Shown: piece by piece, positions 50,732 through 60,692 of the stretch
How the letters are laid out: every line of letters starts with the position of its first letter
Numbering within the stretch: position 1 is the stretch's first letter
Source of the DNA: Neobacillus niacini
Lineage (GTDB): Bacteria > Bacillota > Bacilli > Bacillales > Cytobacillaceae
Direction: 5' to 3'
DNA length: 64,000 bases
NCBI RefSeq assembly: GCF_000759675.1
Contig: NZ_BAWM01000004.1
Coordinates: forward strand, 62,001-126,000
Notes under the pieces: model-generated
Database searches by the model: none
What the model saw: the letters and a program-made list of their open reading frames with translations, nothing else
Told to the model about the DNA's origin: nothing
Position numbers and translations under genes: made by a program

Positions 50732-51819
50732 CTCGTCTCCTCTTTCCGCTCCTTTGCACGAAGTTGTCCACATGCTGCGTCAATGTCGTGACCTTGCTCT
50801 CGGCGAATCGTAACATTAATACCTCGATTTTTGAGTGTTTTTTCAAATGCAAAAATTTTATCCTTCGGGGTACGCACATAGTCCCTTTCAGGAACATAAT
50901 TAACAGGAATTAGATTAACATGGCATTTTAACCCCTTCAACAGGATGGCTAACTCTTCCGCATGTTCAACAGAATCATTTACCCCGCCAAAAAGTCCGTA
51001 TTCAAAGCTAATTCTGCGCCCCGTTTTATCGATATAATACCTTACAGACTTCATTAAGTCATCAAGTTTATATGCCCTGTTGATTGGCATTAACCGAGAC
51101 CTTAATTCAGTGTTTGGCGCATGTAGTGATATCGCAAAATTAATCTGCATATTTTCATCAGCAAATTGATAAATCTTAGGAACAATACCGCTAGTGGATA
51201 CTGTTATGTGGCGTGCACCGATCATCAATCCTTTATCATGATTGATGATTTTAAGAAACGACATCATATTATCGTAATTGTCAAATGGTTCACCAATTCC
51301 CATAATGACAACTGAGCTGACACGCTCATCAGTTTCGTCAAGAGCTTGCTGCACCGTTACGACCTGAGCAACAATTTCACCTGCTTCTAAATGACGTTTA
51401 AGCCCTCCAAGTGTTGAAGCACAGAAGGTACAGCCAATCCTGCAGCCAACCTGCGTTGTTACACAAACTGAATTACCATAATCATGGCGCATTAAAACTG
51501 TTTCAATAGAGTATCCATCATGCAGTTCGAATAGAAATTTAATTGTCCCGTCGGAAGAAGATTGCTTAATAACTGTTTTTAATGTGGTGATTTGAAAGTT
51601 CTCCGACAGTTTATCACGTAAACTTTTTGATAAATTATTCATATCTTCAAAAGTAGATATTCTTTTTTTGTATAGCCAGTCATAGATTTGCTCTGCCCGA
51701 TAAGGTTTTTCACCATTATTAGACAGCCAATCCTTGATTTCGTGAAGCTCTAGGGAATAAATAGATGTTTTTTTTGTGTCCAATGTTGTTTTCGTCTCAG
51801 TTGTATTTAGTTGTTCCAA
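50728..51819 (-). CDS. rlmN: 23S rRNA/tRNA adenine-C2 methyltransferase RlmN
   Basis: Radical-SAM enzyme that methylates A2503 of 23S rRNA and A37 of some tRNAs. It is 363 residues. The cluster motif [10 protein letters not shown] binds the iron-sulfur centre. [16 protein letters not shown] and the C-terminal [11 protein letters not shown] with the methyl-carrying Cys are present. The start is TTG, behind GAAGGTG that overlaps the rsmB stop. It is not a Cfr resistance enzyme as far as the residues show. Confidence 0.96.
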   Translation of the reverse strand: MEQLNTTETKTTLDTKKTSIYSLELHEIKDWLSNNGEKPYRAEQIYDWLYKKRISTFEDMNNLSKSLRDKLSENFQITTLKTVIKQSSSDGTIKFLFELHDGYSIETVLMRHDYGNSVCVTTQVGCRIGCTFCASTLGGLKRHLEAGEIVAQVVTVQQALDETDERVSSVVIMGIGEPFDNYDNMMSFLKIINHDKGLMIGARHITVSTSGIVPKIYQFADENMQINFAISLHAPNTELRSRLMPINRAYKLDDLMKSVRYYIDKTGRRISFEYGLFGGVNDSVEHAEELAILLKGLKCHVNLIPVNYVPERDYVRTPKDKIFAFEKTLKNRGINVTIRREQGHDIDAACGQLRAKERKEETR

Positions 51820-51822
51820 CTG

Positions 51823-53172
51823 TTACACCTTCTTTCTTAAGCATGCGATAAAGAAACCGTCAGAGCCAAAATCTTGGGGAAGTATTTGTAAAAGACCTTC
51901 TGTTACCAATGGTTGGATTGCCTCGGGCATTCTTTCTTTTAACGTATCATCCACCTCAAATTCAGGATGCTCCTGTAAAAACTTGAAGACGGTATTTTCA
52001 TTTTCTTCCTTATCTACTGTACACGTACTGTAGACAAGAATTCCACCTTTTTTCACTAAAGGTGATACAGAGTCTAATAAATTTAGCTGTATTGTACTTA
52101 ATTGATAAAGATCTTGTTCTTTTTTTGTATATTTCATATCTGGTTTTCTTCTCATAACTCCCAATCCAGAACACGGGGCATCGAGAAGTATTCTATTAAA
52201 GTATTCCTTTTCAAAATGTTCTGCCGCATTTCTAGAATCCATTGCGATTGTCTTTATATTACCCAAACCTAAACGTTTGGCATTTTCATTAATTAATTTA
52301 ACTTTATGTTCATGTAAATCAAGCGAGATTACTCCCCCAGTTAATTTCATTGTTTCTGCAATATGAGTAGTTTTTCCACCAGGAGCAGCACATGCATCCA
52401 GAATCAATTCATTCTCATGGGGAGCTAATGCATAGGCTACTAGCATTGAACTTTCGTCTTGAATGGTAATCATGCCTTTTTTAAATGCCCTTGAAAAGGC
52501 TAAATTTCCTTTCATTGCTCTAATAGCTTCTGGAATTATAGGACTTTTTTCGATTAGAAAGCCTTCCTCATCAAGATCCTCAATACATTCACGAACAGTT
52601 GTTTTGGTAAGATTGACTCTAGCTGTTTGCAAAGGTGCTGTTAAGTTGACCTCACACATTTCTTTTGTTCTTTCATAACCAAATTGGTTTACCCATCTTT
52701 TAACCAGCCATTCTGGGTGGCTCGTCTCAATGGATAGTCTTTCAATTGGATCACTAACCTCTTCCATCGATGGCAGCCCCTCACGCTGAATACTTCTCAG
52801 CACACCATTAACCATACCAGCTATTCCCTTGTGACCACGTTTTTTCGCAATCTCCACTGCTTCATAAATAGCAGCTCTATCTGGGATTTTATCTAGGTAG
52901 ACCATTTGATAAAGGGTAATCCGTAATAGCTGGTGTACCCAATTATCCAATTTTTTACTATTTTTAATAAAAGGCTTTATAAAATAATCTAGTCCCATCC
53001 TTCTTTGTAATGTTCCATAGGTTAATTCTGTCAATAACCCTATATCAATCGGGGAAATTTTGTTTTTTTCAATCGTACTATTTAGCAGTAAGTTACTATA
53101 CGATTGGTTCTTTTCAATTGATTCGAGTAAATCCATAGCTGCTTCCCGCACATTTTTCTTCTTATTTGTCAT
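51823..53172 (-). CDS. rsmB: 16S rRNA (cytosine-967-C5) methyltransferase RsmB
   Basis: 449 residues. The N-terminal NusB-like RNA-binding domain (about 1-130) is joined to a SAM-dependent domain with DACAAPGGKTTHIAE, ISLDLHEHKVKL, LLDAPCSGLGVMRRKPD and the catalytic Cys in LVYSTCTVDKEENE. It follows fmt after one base and leads into rlmN, all translationally close. Confidence 0.97.
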   Translation of the reverse strand: MTNKKKNVREAAMDLLESIEKNQSYSNLLLNSTIEKNKISPIDIGLLTELTYGTLQRRMGLDYFIKPFIKNSKKLDNWVHQLLRITLYQMVYLDKIPDRAAIYEAVEIAKKRGHKGIAGMVNGVLRSIQREGLPSMEEVSDPIERLSIETSHPEWLVKRWVNQFGYERTKEMCEVNLTAPLQTARVNLTKTTVRECIEDLDEEGFLIEKSPIIPEAIRAMKGNLAFSRAFKKGMITIQDESSMLVAYALAPHENELILDACAAPGGKTTHIAETMKLTGGVISLDLHEHKVKLINENAKRLGLGNIKTIAMDSRNAAEHFEKEYFNRILLDAPCSGLGVMRRKPDMKYTKKEQDLYQLSTIQLNLLDSVSPLVKKGGILVYSTCTVDKEENENTVFKFLQEHPEFEVDDTLKERMPEAIQPLVTEGLLQILPQDFGSDGFFIACLRKKV

Positions 53173-53173
53173 T

Positions 53174-54118
53174 TTATTCTCCTAGTCTGCTGCCAACTAA
53201 GATTTTCGATCCTGCACCTCTGTAAAACTCTTCACACGTCATTTTCGTTTTACCAGAGGGTTGCAGCTCTATTATCTTAATAGCCGTTTCATCACCCGAT
53301 GATACAGTAATACCATCAGGTTCGTTTTTTATGACAGTCCCAGGCACCTCACTTTTGTTACCTGTAACCTTTTCTGAGCGCCAGATCTTTACAGTTTGAC
53401 CATCAAGGGTTGTAAAAGCAACCGGCCATGGATTTAATCCACGAATATGATTATAGATTTCTTCACCTGTTTTGGACCAATCTATTTTTTCTTGCTCTCG
53501 TTTAATATTATAAGCAAATGTTGCTTTGTCATTATCCTGTGGAATAGGCGTTAAATTTCCATCTAGCAGCTTTGGCAGGGTTTCGGATAACAAGTCTGCA
53601 CCAGCCTTGCTTAGCTTTGTATGAAGAGTGCCAACATTGTCTTCTTCGGTAATCTCTACCTCGACTTGTGTTAATATATCACCTGCGTCAAGCTTTTCTA
53701 CCATATACATAATGGTAATCCCTGTTTTGTTTTTGCCTTGGATTAGGGCATAATGAATGGGTGCTCCACCCCGAAGTTCCGGAAGAAGAGAGGCATGGAC
53801 ATTAATACAACCATGTGTGGGAGCTTCTAATATTTCTTTCGGCAATATTTGTCCAAAAGCAGCTGTAATGATTAAGTCTGGGCTCAGAGAAAGGATCTTT
53901 TCCATTTCATCTTTTTGACGAATTTTTTCAGGTTGATAGACAGGGATTCCATGCTTCAATGCTTCGACTTTCACAGGCGGGGGTGTTAGCACTTTCTTTC
54001 TGCCTACAGGTCTATCTGGCTGGGTAACCACTCCTATAACCTCATAACCGTCATCTATAATTCTTCGTAACACGGGTACTGAAAAGTCTGGAGTACCCAT
54101 AAAAACGATTCTCGTCAT
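53174..54118 (-). CDS. fmt: Methionyl-tRNA formyltransferase
   Basis: Formylates initiator Met-tRNA. It is 314 residues. [15 protein letters not shown], catalytic [23 protein letters not shown] and a C-terminal OB-like domain are present. The ATG overlaps the def stop (ATGA). The def-fmt pairing links N-terminal formylation to its removal. Confidence 0.97.
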   Translation of the reverse strand: MTRIVFMGTPDFSVPVLRRIIDDGYEVIGVVTQPDRPVGRKKVLTPPPVKVEALKHGIPVYQPEKIRQKDEMEKILSLSPDLIITAAFGQILPKEILEAPTHGCINVHASLLPELRGGAPIHYALIQGKNKTGITIMYMVEKLDAGDILTQVEVEITEEDNVGTLHTKLSKAGADLLSETLPKLLDGNLTPIPQDNDKATFAYNIKREQEKIDWSKTGEEIYNHIRGLNPWPVAFTTLDGQTVKIWRSEKVTGNKSEVPGTVIKNEPDGITVSSGDETAIKIIELQPSGKTKMTCEEFYRGAGSKILVGSRLGE

Positions 54119-54600
54119 TCACTTTCTACTCCTTTTAACTCATTTTCTTCGAGATATCGGTTTACCTTCGAGGTGAATAATATCCCGTCTAAATGATCAA
54201 TTTCATGTTGTATCGCCCGAGCGAGAAATTCCTCCGCTTCGAGCGTATATTTTTTTCCTTTGCGATCAAATGCCTCAATCATTACATAATTTGGTCTGGT
54301 AACTTCTCCAAAAAGGTCTGGGAAGCTTAAACACCCTTCTGTACCCGTTTGCTCTCCAGATGTTTTTAAGATGCGAGGGTTAATCATCTCAATCGTACCT
54401 AATTCATCATCAATATCAACGATAGCAATTCTTTCATCTATCCCAATTTGTGGGGCAGCTAGTCCAACACCATCGTATTCAATCATGGTGTCATACATAT
54501 CATCCAGCAATTTTGCAAGTTTTCTGTCAAACTTCACAACTTGTCTGCATTTTTTTTCAAGTACCTCTGCTGGGTACGTAACGATTTTTTGTATAGCCAA
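54115..54600 (-). CDS. def: Peptide deformylase
   Basis: Removes formyl from new N-termini. It is 161 residues. The three family motifs are present: [17 protein letters not shown] (metal Cys) and QHEIDHLDG (metal His pair). The start is TTG, 7 nt behind GGAGG. It is 118 bp after priA with AT-rich sequence between, where a promoter may lie. Confidence 0.97.
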   Translation of the reverse strand: MAIQKIVTYPAEVLEKKCRQVVKFDRKLAKLLDDMYDTMIEYDGVGLAAPQIGIDERIAIVDIDDELGTIEMINPRILKTSGEQTGTEGCLSFPDLFGEVTRPNYVMIEAFDRKGKKYTLEAEEFLARAIQHEIDHLDGILFTSKVNRYLEENELKGVESE

Positions 54601-54718
54601 AGGTGTTCCTCCATCTAAATCGTAGTCGTCCGATTTTTTTATCTTTATTAGTAATTACTATACATTTTCACCCAAATTACTATATCATAACCTTTTATAT
54701 CAACGATATTTGCTTAAC

Positions 54719-57130
54719 TTACATTAAAATAAACGGGTTCACATCAATAGAAACAAGTAATCCGCTCTTCGGGTCTGCTTGATACTGGTCGAGTATCGCT
54801 TTTAATGTCTTATTAAGCTCTGGTTCACGCTTATATTTTATTAGGCAATGATAGCGGTATCGATTATTGATCCTTGGGATGGGTGAGGCAGCAGGTCCTA
54901 AAACTACTGCACGATTTGATATGCGAGATCGGACAAAAGCTGCAATTTTTTCTGTTGCCGAAACGACAGTCATTAACTGTTCATGACTGATTGTTATTAA
55001 AGCCAAATAATAAAAGGGGGGATAATGATGTGCTTTTCTCATCATCATTTCCCTATTATAAAAGAGGTCGTAATCCTGTGTTCCAGCAAGCTCAACACTG
55101 TAATGCTCAGGAGTATAGGTTTGAATAATGACTTCCCCGGGTAATTCATGGCGCCCCGCCCTTCCGCTAACTTGTGTTAATAGCTGAAAGGTTTTTTCTG
55201 AGGAGCGGAAATCTGGTAAATGAAGCATCGTATCAGCAGAGAGAACACCAACAAGCGTGATATTTGGAAAATCCAGCCCTTTCGCAATCATTTGTGTCCC
55301 TAATAGAATATCGGCTTTCCCTTCATGAAATTCCTTTAATAGCCTCTCATGTGATCCCTTTTTCCCTGTTGTATCTACATCCATACGAATTACTTTTGCC
55401 TCAGGAAGAATTTTACCGAGTTCATCCTCTACCTTTTGTGTTCCTGTACCAAAGTAGCGGATATAATCACTTGAACACTCAGGACATTGGTTAGGAACGT
55501 AGCTCTCATATCCACAGTAATGACATTTCATTTGGTCCTTAACCTTGTGATAAGTTAATGAGATATCACAATTAGGACAATTCATCACATACCCGCAATC
55601 CCTGCACATAACAAATGAAGAGTGACCGCGTTTATTTAAAAATAAAACCGACTGCTCTTTTCTTTCAATTCTCTCTTTTAGTAATTCAAATAACTTTCTC
55701 GAAAACATTGAGCGGTTACCTGCTCTAAGTTCTTCTCGCATGTCAATAATCTCAACCGCGGGAAGTGCTCTCTTATTCATTCGATTTGGAAGAGATAATA
55801 GTTTGTATACCCCTTTTTGCGCTCTTGCAAAAGACTCAAGCGCTGGAGTAGCACTCCCTAGTACAACTGGGCAGTTATTTTTTTGTGCTCGTTCAATTGC
55901 CACATCTCTCGCATGATAACGCGGCATTTCTTCCTGCTTATAACTTGTTTCATGTTCCTCATCGATAATGATGATTCCCAGGTTTTCAAAAGGAGCAAAA
56001 ATCGCTGACCTAGCACCGACAACGACCTTAACCTCTTTACGTTGAATCTTCCGCCACTCATCATATTTTTCACCAGCAGATAGCCCACTGTGCAATACTG
56101 CAACTAAATTACCAAAACGTCCCTTAAAGCGATTTACCATTTGCGGAGTAAGTGCAATTTCTGGTACAAGTACTATTGCTTCTCTGCCTTTTTCAATTAC
56201 ATCCTGAATGGATTGTAAGTAAATTTCCGTTTTCCCACTGCCAGTTACTCCATAAAGTAAAAAAACCTCATGGAGTTTATTTTCAATGGAATCTAGTATT
56301 GGTACAATGGCTCTTTGCTGGTCCTCTGTTAAAGGCAGTGGCTCAGTACGTGTAAAGGTCCGATTTTCATAGGGATCTCGATACACTTCCATATCCTGTT
56401 CGGAAAGAAATTTCTTTTCTACTAGCGCTTTTACTGTTGCAGAGGAAATGTTTAATTGTGCTAACAATTGTCTAAGTTCCACCTGTTCAGTATTTTTAAC
56501 AAAAAACCTTAATACTTCCTTTTGTTTTTCCGCCCTTTGCGGCAGGCTATTAAGTGCTGCTTCTAAATCTGCTGAAGAAAGAAGCGGGATAACGTATTTT
56601 AATTCCTTTTTCTTTAGTCTTTCTTTCACAACATAAATGACTTCTAGATGACCTTTAGCGGCCTCACTTTGGAGGATGGGGACAAGCCCATTCTTTAATG
56701 CGTCATCCCAAAAAATGGCTTCCTGATTATTAAATGCCTCTTGAAGCTGTAAAGGTAATTCATCTAGTTTAACACCTATGGAAAGTTTTACCTTCTTTTC
56801 GTATTTCGCTTTTAAGGCAGCTGGGAGCATTGCCTGATATGCATAAATTTTAAAGCACAACGTATTTTCAGTCAGCCAATTACCAAGCTCAAGTAACTCC
56901 TGATTAAGAACAGGTTCTAAATCCATCGGTTCGATAATTTCTCGGAGTTTCTTAAATTCTGATTCTGCTTTTATCTCTGTAACAAAACCTTGAATTTTCC
57001 TTGGACCAAAGGGGACAATTACCCTCATTCCTGGCTGAATAGTCTCAAGCCAATGGGCTGGAATGAGATAATCAAACTCCCTATCCGTTTGTTTTGCAGG
57101 CACATCAACAATAACACTAGCAACTTCCAT
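54719..57130 (-). CDS. priA: Primosomal replication-restart helicase PriA
   Basis: Reloads the replisome at repaired forks. It is 803 residues. An N-terminal DNA-binding domain (VIVDVPAKQTDREFDYLIP) leads to a DExH helicase: VTGSGKTEIYLQ, IIIDEEHETSYKQ, and QVSGRAGR. A zinc-binding insert has four CxxC pairs near residues 520-570 (CRDCGYVMNCPNC, CHYCG, CPEC). The ATG lies within the end of coaBC (14-bp overlap), implying coupling. The 19-codon upstream extension is rejected. Confidence 0.96.
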   Translation of the reverse strand: MEVASVIVDVPAKQTDREFDYLIPAHWLETIQPGMRVIVPFGPRKIQGFVTEIKAESEFKKLREIIEPMDLEPVLNQELLELGNWLTENTLCFKIYAYQAMLPAALKAKYEKKVKLSIGVKLDELPLQLQEAFNNQEAIFWDDALKNGLVPILQSEAAKGHLEVIYVVKERLKKKELKYVIPLLSSADLEAALNSLPQRAEKQKEVLRFFVKNTEQVELRQLLAQLNISSATVKALVEKKFLSEQDMEVYRDPYENRTFTRTEPLPLTEDQQRAIVPILDSIENKLHEVFLLYGVTGSGKTEIYLQSIQDVIEKGREAIVLVPEIALTPQMVNRFKGRFGNLVAVLHSGLSAGEKYDEWRKIQRKEVKVVVGARSAIFAPFENLGIIIIDEEHETSYKQEEMPRYHARDVAIERAQKNNCPVVLGSATPALESFARAQKGVYKLLSLPNRMNKRALPAVEIIDMREELRAGNRSMFSRKLFELLKERIERKEQSVLFLNKRGHSSFVMCRDCGYVMNCPNCDISLTYHKVKDQMKCHYCGYESYVPNQCPECSSDYIRYFGTGTQKVEDELGKILPEAKVIRMDVDTTGKKGSHERLLKEFHEGKADILLGTQMIAKGLDFPNITLVGVLSADTMLHLPDFRSSEKTFQLLTQVSGRAGRHELPGEVIIQTYTPEHYSVELAGTQDYDLFYNREMMMRKAHHYPPFYYLALITISHEQLMTVVSATEKIAAFVRSRISNRAVVLGPAASPIPRINNRYRYHCLIKYKREPELNKTLKAILDQYQADPKSGLLVSIDVNPFILM

Positions 57131-58334
57131 TTGGTTCCATATCCTTTGGTAATGCTGCGATTTCTTCGATAATTTTGTGAGCAACATCTAGCTTTGACAT
57201 TAAAGGTAAATCTATCTTGCTTCCATCACGCTTAAAAAGCGTCACTATGTTTGTATCCATTCCAAATCCAGCACCTTCTGATTTTACATTATTGGCTACA
57301 ATCATATCTGCATTTTTGGTCTTTAATTTTTTTATTGCGTATTCTTCAACATTCTCAGTTTCAGCTGCAAATCCAATTAGTATTTGGCTTCCCTTCTTTA
57401 TTCCCAGCTCAAATAAAATATCTTTCGTTCTTTCGAGTTCAATCACTTTCTCCCCAGGCTGCTTTTTCATTTTATGTTCAAATGAAACTTTAGGAGTGTA
57501 ATCAGCTACAGCTGCTGTTTTAATTATAATATCAGCGTCTTTATAATTCTCCATGACGGCATGATACATATCTTCCGCACTCTCAATCTTAATTAAATCC
57601 ACACCTGGTGGAGGAGATAAATGGACTGGTCCAGAGATTAATATTACCCTTGCTCCCTCTTTCTTCGCTGCTTCTGCCAGAGCATATCCCATTTTCCCGG
57701 TAGAATGATTCGTGATAAAACGGACGGGGTCAATTTTTTCCCTTGTTGGACCAGCAGTAATTAAAACGTTTTTCCCGTTTAGCTTCAAAGAACTTTTATT
57801 TAAAAAATGCTGTTTTATTAAGTCGACAATTTTTTCAGGTTCCTCTAAACGTCCCTTACCTACATAGCCACAAGCTAAATAGCCCTCACTTGGTTCTATA
57901 AATTGATAATTGTAAGAGGCTAATATTGAAATGTTCTTTCTTACTGCCGGATGGTCATACATATGTACATTCATCGCTGGAGCTATCCAAACTGGCGCAG
58001 TTGCTGCAAGTAAGGTTGTTGTAATCATATTATCAGCCATACCATTTGCAAGCTTGGCTATCGTATTTGCTGTCGCAGGTGCAACTAGAATTAAATCTGC
58101 CCAATCAGCTAAATCGATGTGCGCTATCACATTCGGATTTTTTTCTTCAAAGGTATCGGTATACACTTCATTGCGGGATAACGCCTGAAAAGTTAAAGGG
58201 GAGACAAATTTTGCAGCAGAGTCACTAAGTATTACTTTTACCTTAGCACCTGCCTGGACTAGTTTGCTTGTTAATGCCGCTGCTTTATATACTGCTATTC
58301 CACCTGATACACATAATAAAATCTTTTTATCCAT
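57117..58334 (-). CDS. coaBC: Bifunctional phosphopantothenoylcysteine synthetase/decarboxylase CoaBC
   Basis: Two consecutive steps of coenzyme A synthesis. It is 405 residues. The N-terminal flavin decarboxylase (CoaC) has LCVSGGIAVYKAAALTSKL, VAPATANTIAKLANGMADN, MNVHMYDHPAVRKN and the ACGYVGKGRLEEP active-site Cys. The C-terminal synthetase (CoaB) has NVLITAGPTREKIDPVRFITNHSTGKMG and MIVANNV. The start is MDKKILL behind GGGGG; a GTG six codons earlier is possible. Confidence 0.96.
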   Translation of the reverse strand: MDKKILLCVSGGIAVYKAAALTSKLVQAGAKVKVILSDSAAKFVSPLTFQALSRNEVYTDTFEEKNPNVIAHIDLADWADLILVAPATANTIAKLANGMADNMITTTLLAATAPVWIAPAMNVHMYDHPAVRKNISILASYNYQFIEPSEGYLACGYVGKGRLEEPEKIVDLIKQHFLNKSSLKLNGKNVLITAGPTREKIDPVRFITNHSTGKMGYALAEAAKKEGARVILISGPVHLSPPPGVDLIKIESAEDMYHAVMENYKDADIIIKTAAVADYTPKVSFEHKMKKQPGEKVIELERTKDILFELGIKKGSQILIGFAAETENVEEYAIKKLKTKNADMIVANNVKSEGAGFGMDTNIVTLFKRDGSKIDLPLMSKLDVAHKIIEEIAALPKDMEPNGSC

Positions 58335-58449
58335 CGTTTTCGTATCCCCCACATCTAATCCAAAAGTATCATTTCTTTTATTATGCTAGAATCACTTTGT
58401 TTTTTCATCTTTTTCATCTTAGTTTCTATAAAAATTGTCTTTTTTTGCG

Positions 58450-58492
58450 ATAAAAAATAAAAAGGCTGACATCCTCTGCTGTCAGACCTTTC
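58450..58492 (-). terminator. Terminator of the yloC-rpoZ unit
   Basis: Minus-strand stem AAAGG-T-CTGACA/TGTCAGCCTTT (one bulge) with a TTTTTATTTTTT tail, just after rpoZ. Confidence 0.85.
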
Positions 58493-58498
58493 TGATTA

Positions 58499-58744
58499 TT
58501 ACTTGCCTATATTGCTATCTTTTCCGTATATAGCACCTGTTTCCGATTTTTTTGGAACCCGATAGGTTAGTTCTCCACTGTAAATTTCCTCTAGAGCCTT
58601 CCCTACATGTTTATAGGAAACATATTTAGATAATCTCTCGTCCTTTGTTTGCTGCATAGAACGAGCACGTTTTGCTGCAACGGAAACAAGTGAGTACTTT
58701 GAGTCAATTTTGTTAAGTAATGAATCGATAGAAGGATATAACAT
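58499..58744 (-). CDS. rpoZ: RNA polymerase omega subunit
   Basis: Small subunit stabilising beta-prime. It is 81 residues. [20 protein letters not shown], the AAKRARSMQ motif and [15 protein letters not shown] match omega. The tail after residue 66 ([19 protein letters not shown]) is longer than in B. subtilis (about 67 residues in all). The ATG directly abuts the gmk stop (TAAATG). Confidence 0.94.
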   Translation of the reverse strand: MLYPSIDSLLNKIDSKYSLVSVAAKRARSMQQTKDERLSKYVSYKHVGKALEEIYSGELTYRVPKKSETGAIYGKDSNIGK

Positions 58745-59362
<618 letters not shown>

Positions 59363-59370
59363 CTATAATC

Positions 59371-59634
59371 CTACCCTTCATCAATAATTTCATCACGGTC
59401 TGCCAGTCGATGGGCAACCGTTTCAGGCTGTACCGCTGATAAAATGACATGGTCACTATCCATGACAATTACTGCACGAGTACGTCTTCCATATGTAGCA
59501 TCAATTAGTGAACCTTGATCTCGGGCATCTTGGATAATCCTTTTAATCGGAGCAGATTCGGGGCTTACAATTGAAATTATCCGATTGGCAGATACGATAT
59601 TTCCAAAGCCAATATTAATCAATTTAATCGACAT
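59371..59634 (-). CDS. remA: Extracellular-matrix regulatory protein RemA
   Basis: DNA-binding activator of biofilm matrix and osmoprotection genes in B. subtilis; forms ring oligomers. It is 87 residues, nearly identical along its length ([46 protein letters not shown]). I choose the ATG at 59634; longer in-frame starts (MIIMS, 59643) exist and the ribosome site is weak. Between yloC and gmk as in B. subtilis. Confidence 0.95.
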   Translation of the reverse strand: MSIKLINIGFGNIVSANRIISIVSPESAPIKRIIQDARDQGSLIDATYGRRTRAVIVMDSDHVILSAVQPETVAHRLADRDEIIDEG

Positions 59635-59693
59635 GATTATCATCCAATCATCAATAATATATTTTGGTCGTGTCAAACACTTTCTAAACACAT

Positions 59694-60569
59694 TTATTCA
59701 ATATTTTGAACTTGTTCTTTCAGCTTCTCAAGCAAACTTTTTATCTCTACTACTTTTTTAGTAACATTTGAGTCATTTGCTTTTGAACCAATTGTATTCG
59801 CTTCCCTATTCATTTCTTGAACGAGAAAATCAAGTTTTCTGCCAATTGGCTCGTGTTCGTCTAACGTTTGCTTAAATTGCTGAATGTGGCTATTTAACCT
59901 AGTTAATTCTTCATTGATATCAATTTTATCAGCAAATATAGCTACCTCGGTTAATACACGTGTTTCATCAATTTGTCCCTGTACTAGTTCCTCTATTCTT
60001 TTCATTAATCGTTCTTTATATGCTGAGACAACTAGGGGAGCGTATTCTTTCAGTTCATCTAAATTTGTATCTAATTGTAATAAAGAAGTGAGCAGATCCT
60101 TTCTTAGCTCTTCTCCTTCAGTTAAGCGCATTTGTTTACATAGTAAAACAGCTTCTTCTGTTGCATTTAGTACTAAATTTTCCAACTCTTCATTTCCAGC
60201 ATCATTTTCTTCGATATGTAAAAATTCGTTACGTGTCAATAAATCCTGAAGTAATACTTTTCCTTCAAGATTGAATTTATCACGTGCTTGTTTGATAAAT
60301 AGGTAGTACTCTTCGAGCAGCTTCCAATCAACCTGAATTTTCCGAGTAACTGCACCTTCCCCTTCTATCATTATATAAACTTCAGCTCTGCCGCGACGGA
60401 GATGCTGATTCAATTTTTTCTTTATCTGATCTTCAACCTTTAATAGCTGCCTCGGCATCCGAACATTAATCTCACTAAAACGATGATTGACTGTTTTTAC
60501 TTCTACATTTACAGAAAAAGAGGCTGAGGCAATCCTGCTTCTCCCAAAGCCCGTCATACTTATAACCAT
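59694..60569 (-). CDS. yloC: YicC-family endoribonuclease YloC
   Basis: 291 residues, equal to B. subtilis YloC. The N-terminus [20 protein letters not shown] and [16 protein letters not shown] is the YicC signature. The C-terminal DUF1732 part has [25 protein letters not shown]. YicC proteins have been shown to cleave RNA; a role in small-RNA turnover is inferred. The ATG at 60569 follows GGAG at spacing 8; the GTG three codons earlier is inside the spacing. Confidence 0.94.
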   Translation of the reverse strand: MVISMTGFGRSRIASASFSVNVEVKTVNHRFSEINVRMPRQLLKVEDQIKKKLNQHLRRGRAEVYIMIEGEGAVTRKIQVDWKLLEEYYLFIKQARDKFNLEGKVLLQDLLTRNEFLHIEENDAGNEELENLVLNATEEAVLLCKQMRLTEGEELRKDLLTSLLQLDTNLDELKEYAPLVVSAYKERLMKRIEELVQGQIDETRVLTEVAIFADKIDINEELTRLNSHIQQFKQTLDEHEPIGRKLDFLVQEMNREANTIGSKANDSNVTKKVVEIKSLLEKLKEQVQNIE

Positions 60570-60617
60570 CAAGGACACTCCAATCTACTGAAGATGAGCG
60601 GTTAACGTACTATGTAA

Positions 60618-60647
60618 AGTATATTGTATTATTTCGAAAACAAACAA
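60618..60647 (-). promoter_or_regulatory. Candidate promoter of yloC-remA-gmk-rpoZ
   Basis: Minus strand TTGTTT (60647-60642), 18-nt spacer, TATACT (60623-60618). It begins inside the tail of the yloB terminator. Confidence 0.4.
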
Positions 60648-60678
60648 AAGGTAATAGAGTTATCTCTACTACCTTTTG
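60638..60678 (-). terminator. Terminator of the calcium ATPase gene
   Basis: A 14-bp minus-strand stem AAAAGGTAGTAGAG/CTCTATTACCTTTT (one G-T pair), 4-nt loop, then TGTTTGTTTT. Confidence 0.85.
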
Positions 60679-60692
60679 GATTATAACATACT

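Noticed and set aside
54650..54690. Repeated word AATTACTATA between priA and def as a regulator site
   Set aside because: The sequence is very AT-rich and the repeat short, so chance is likely.
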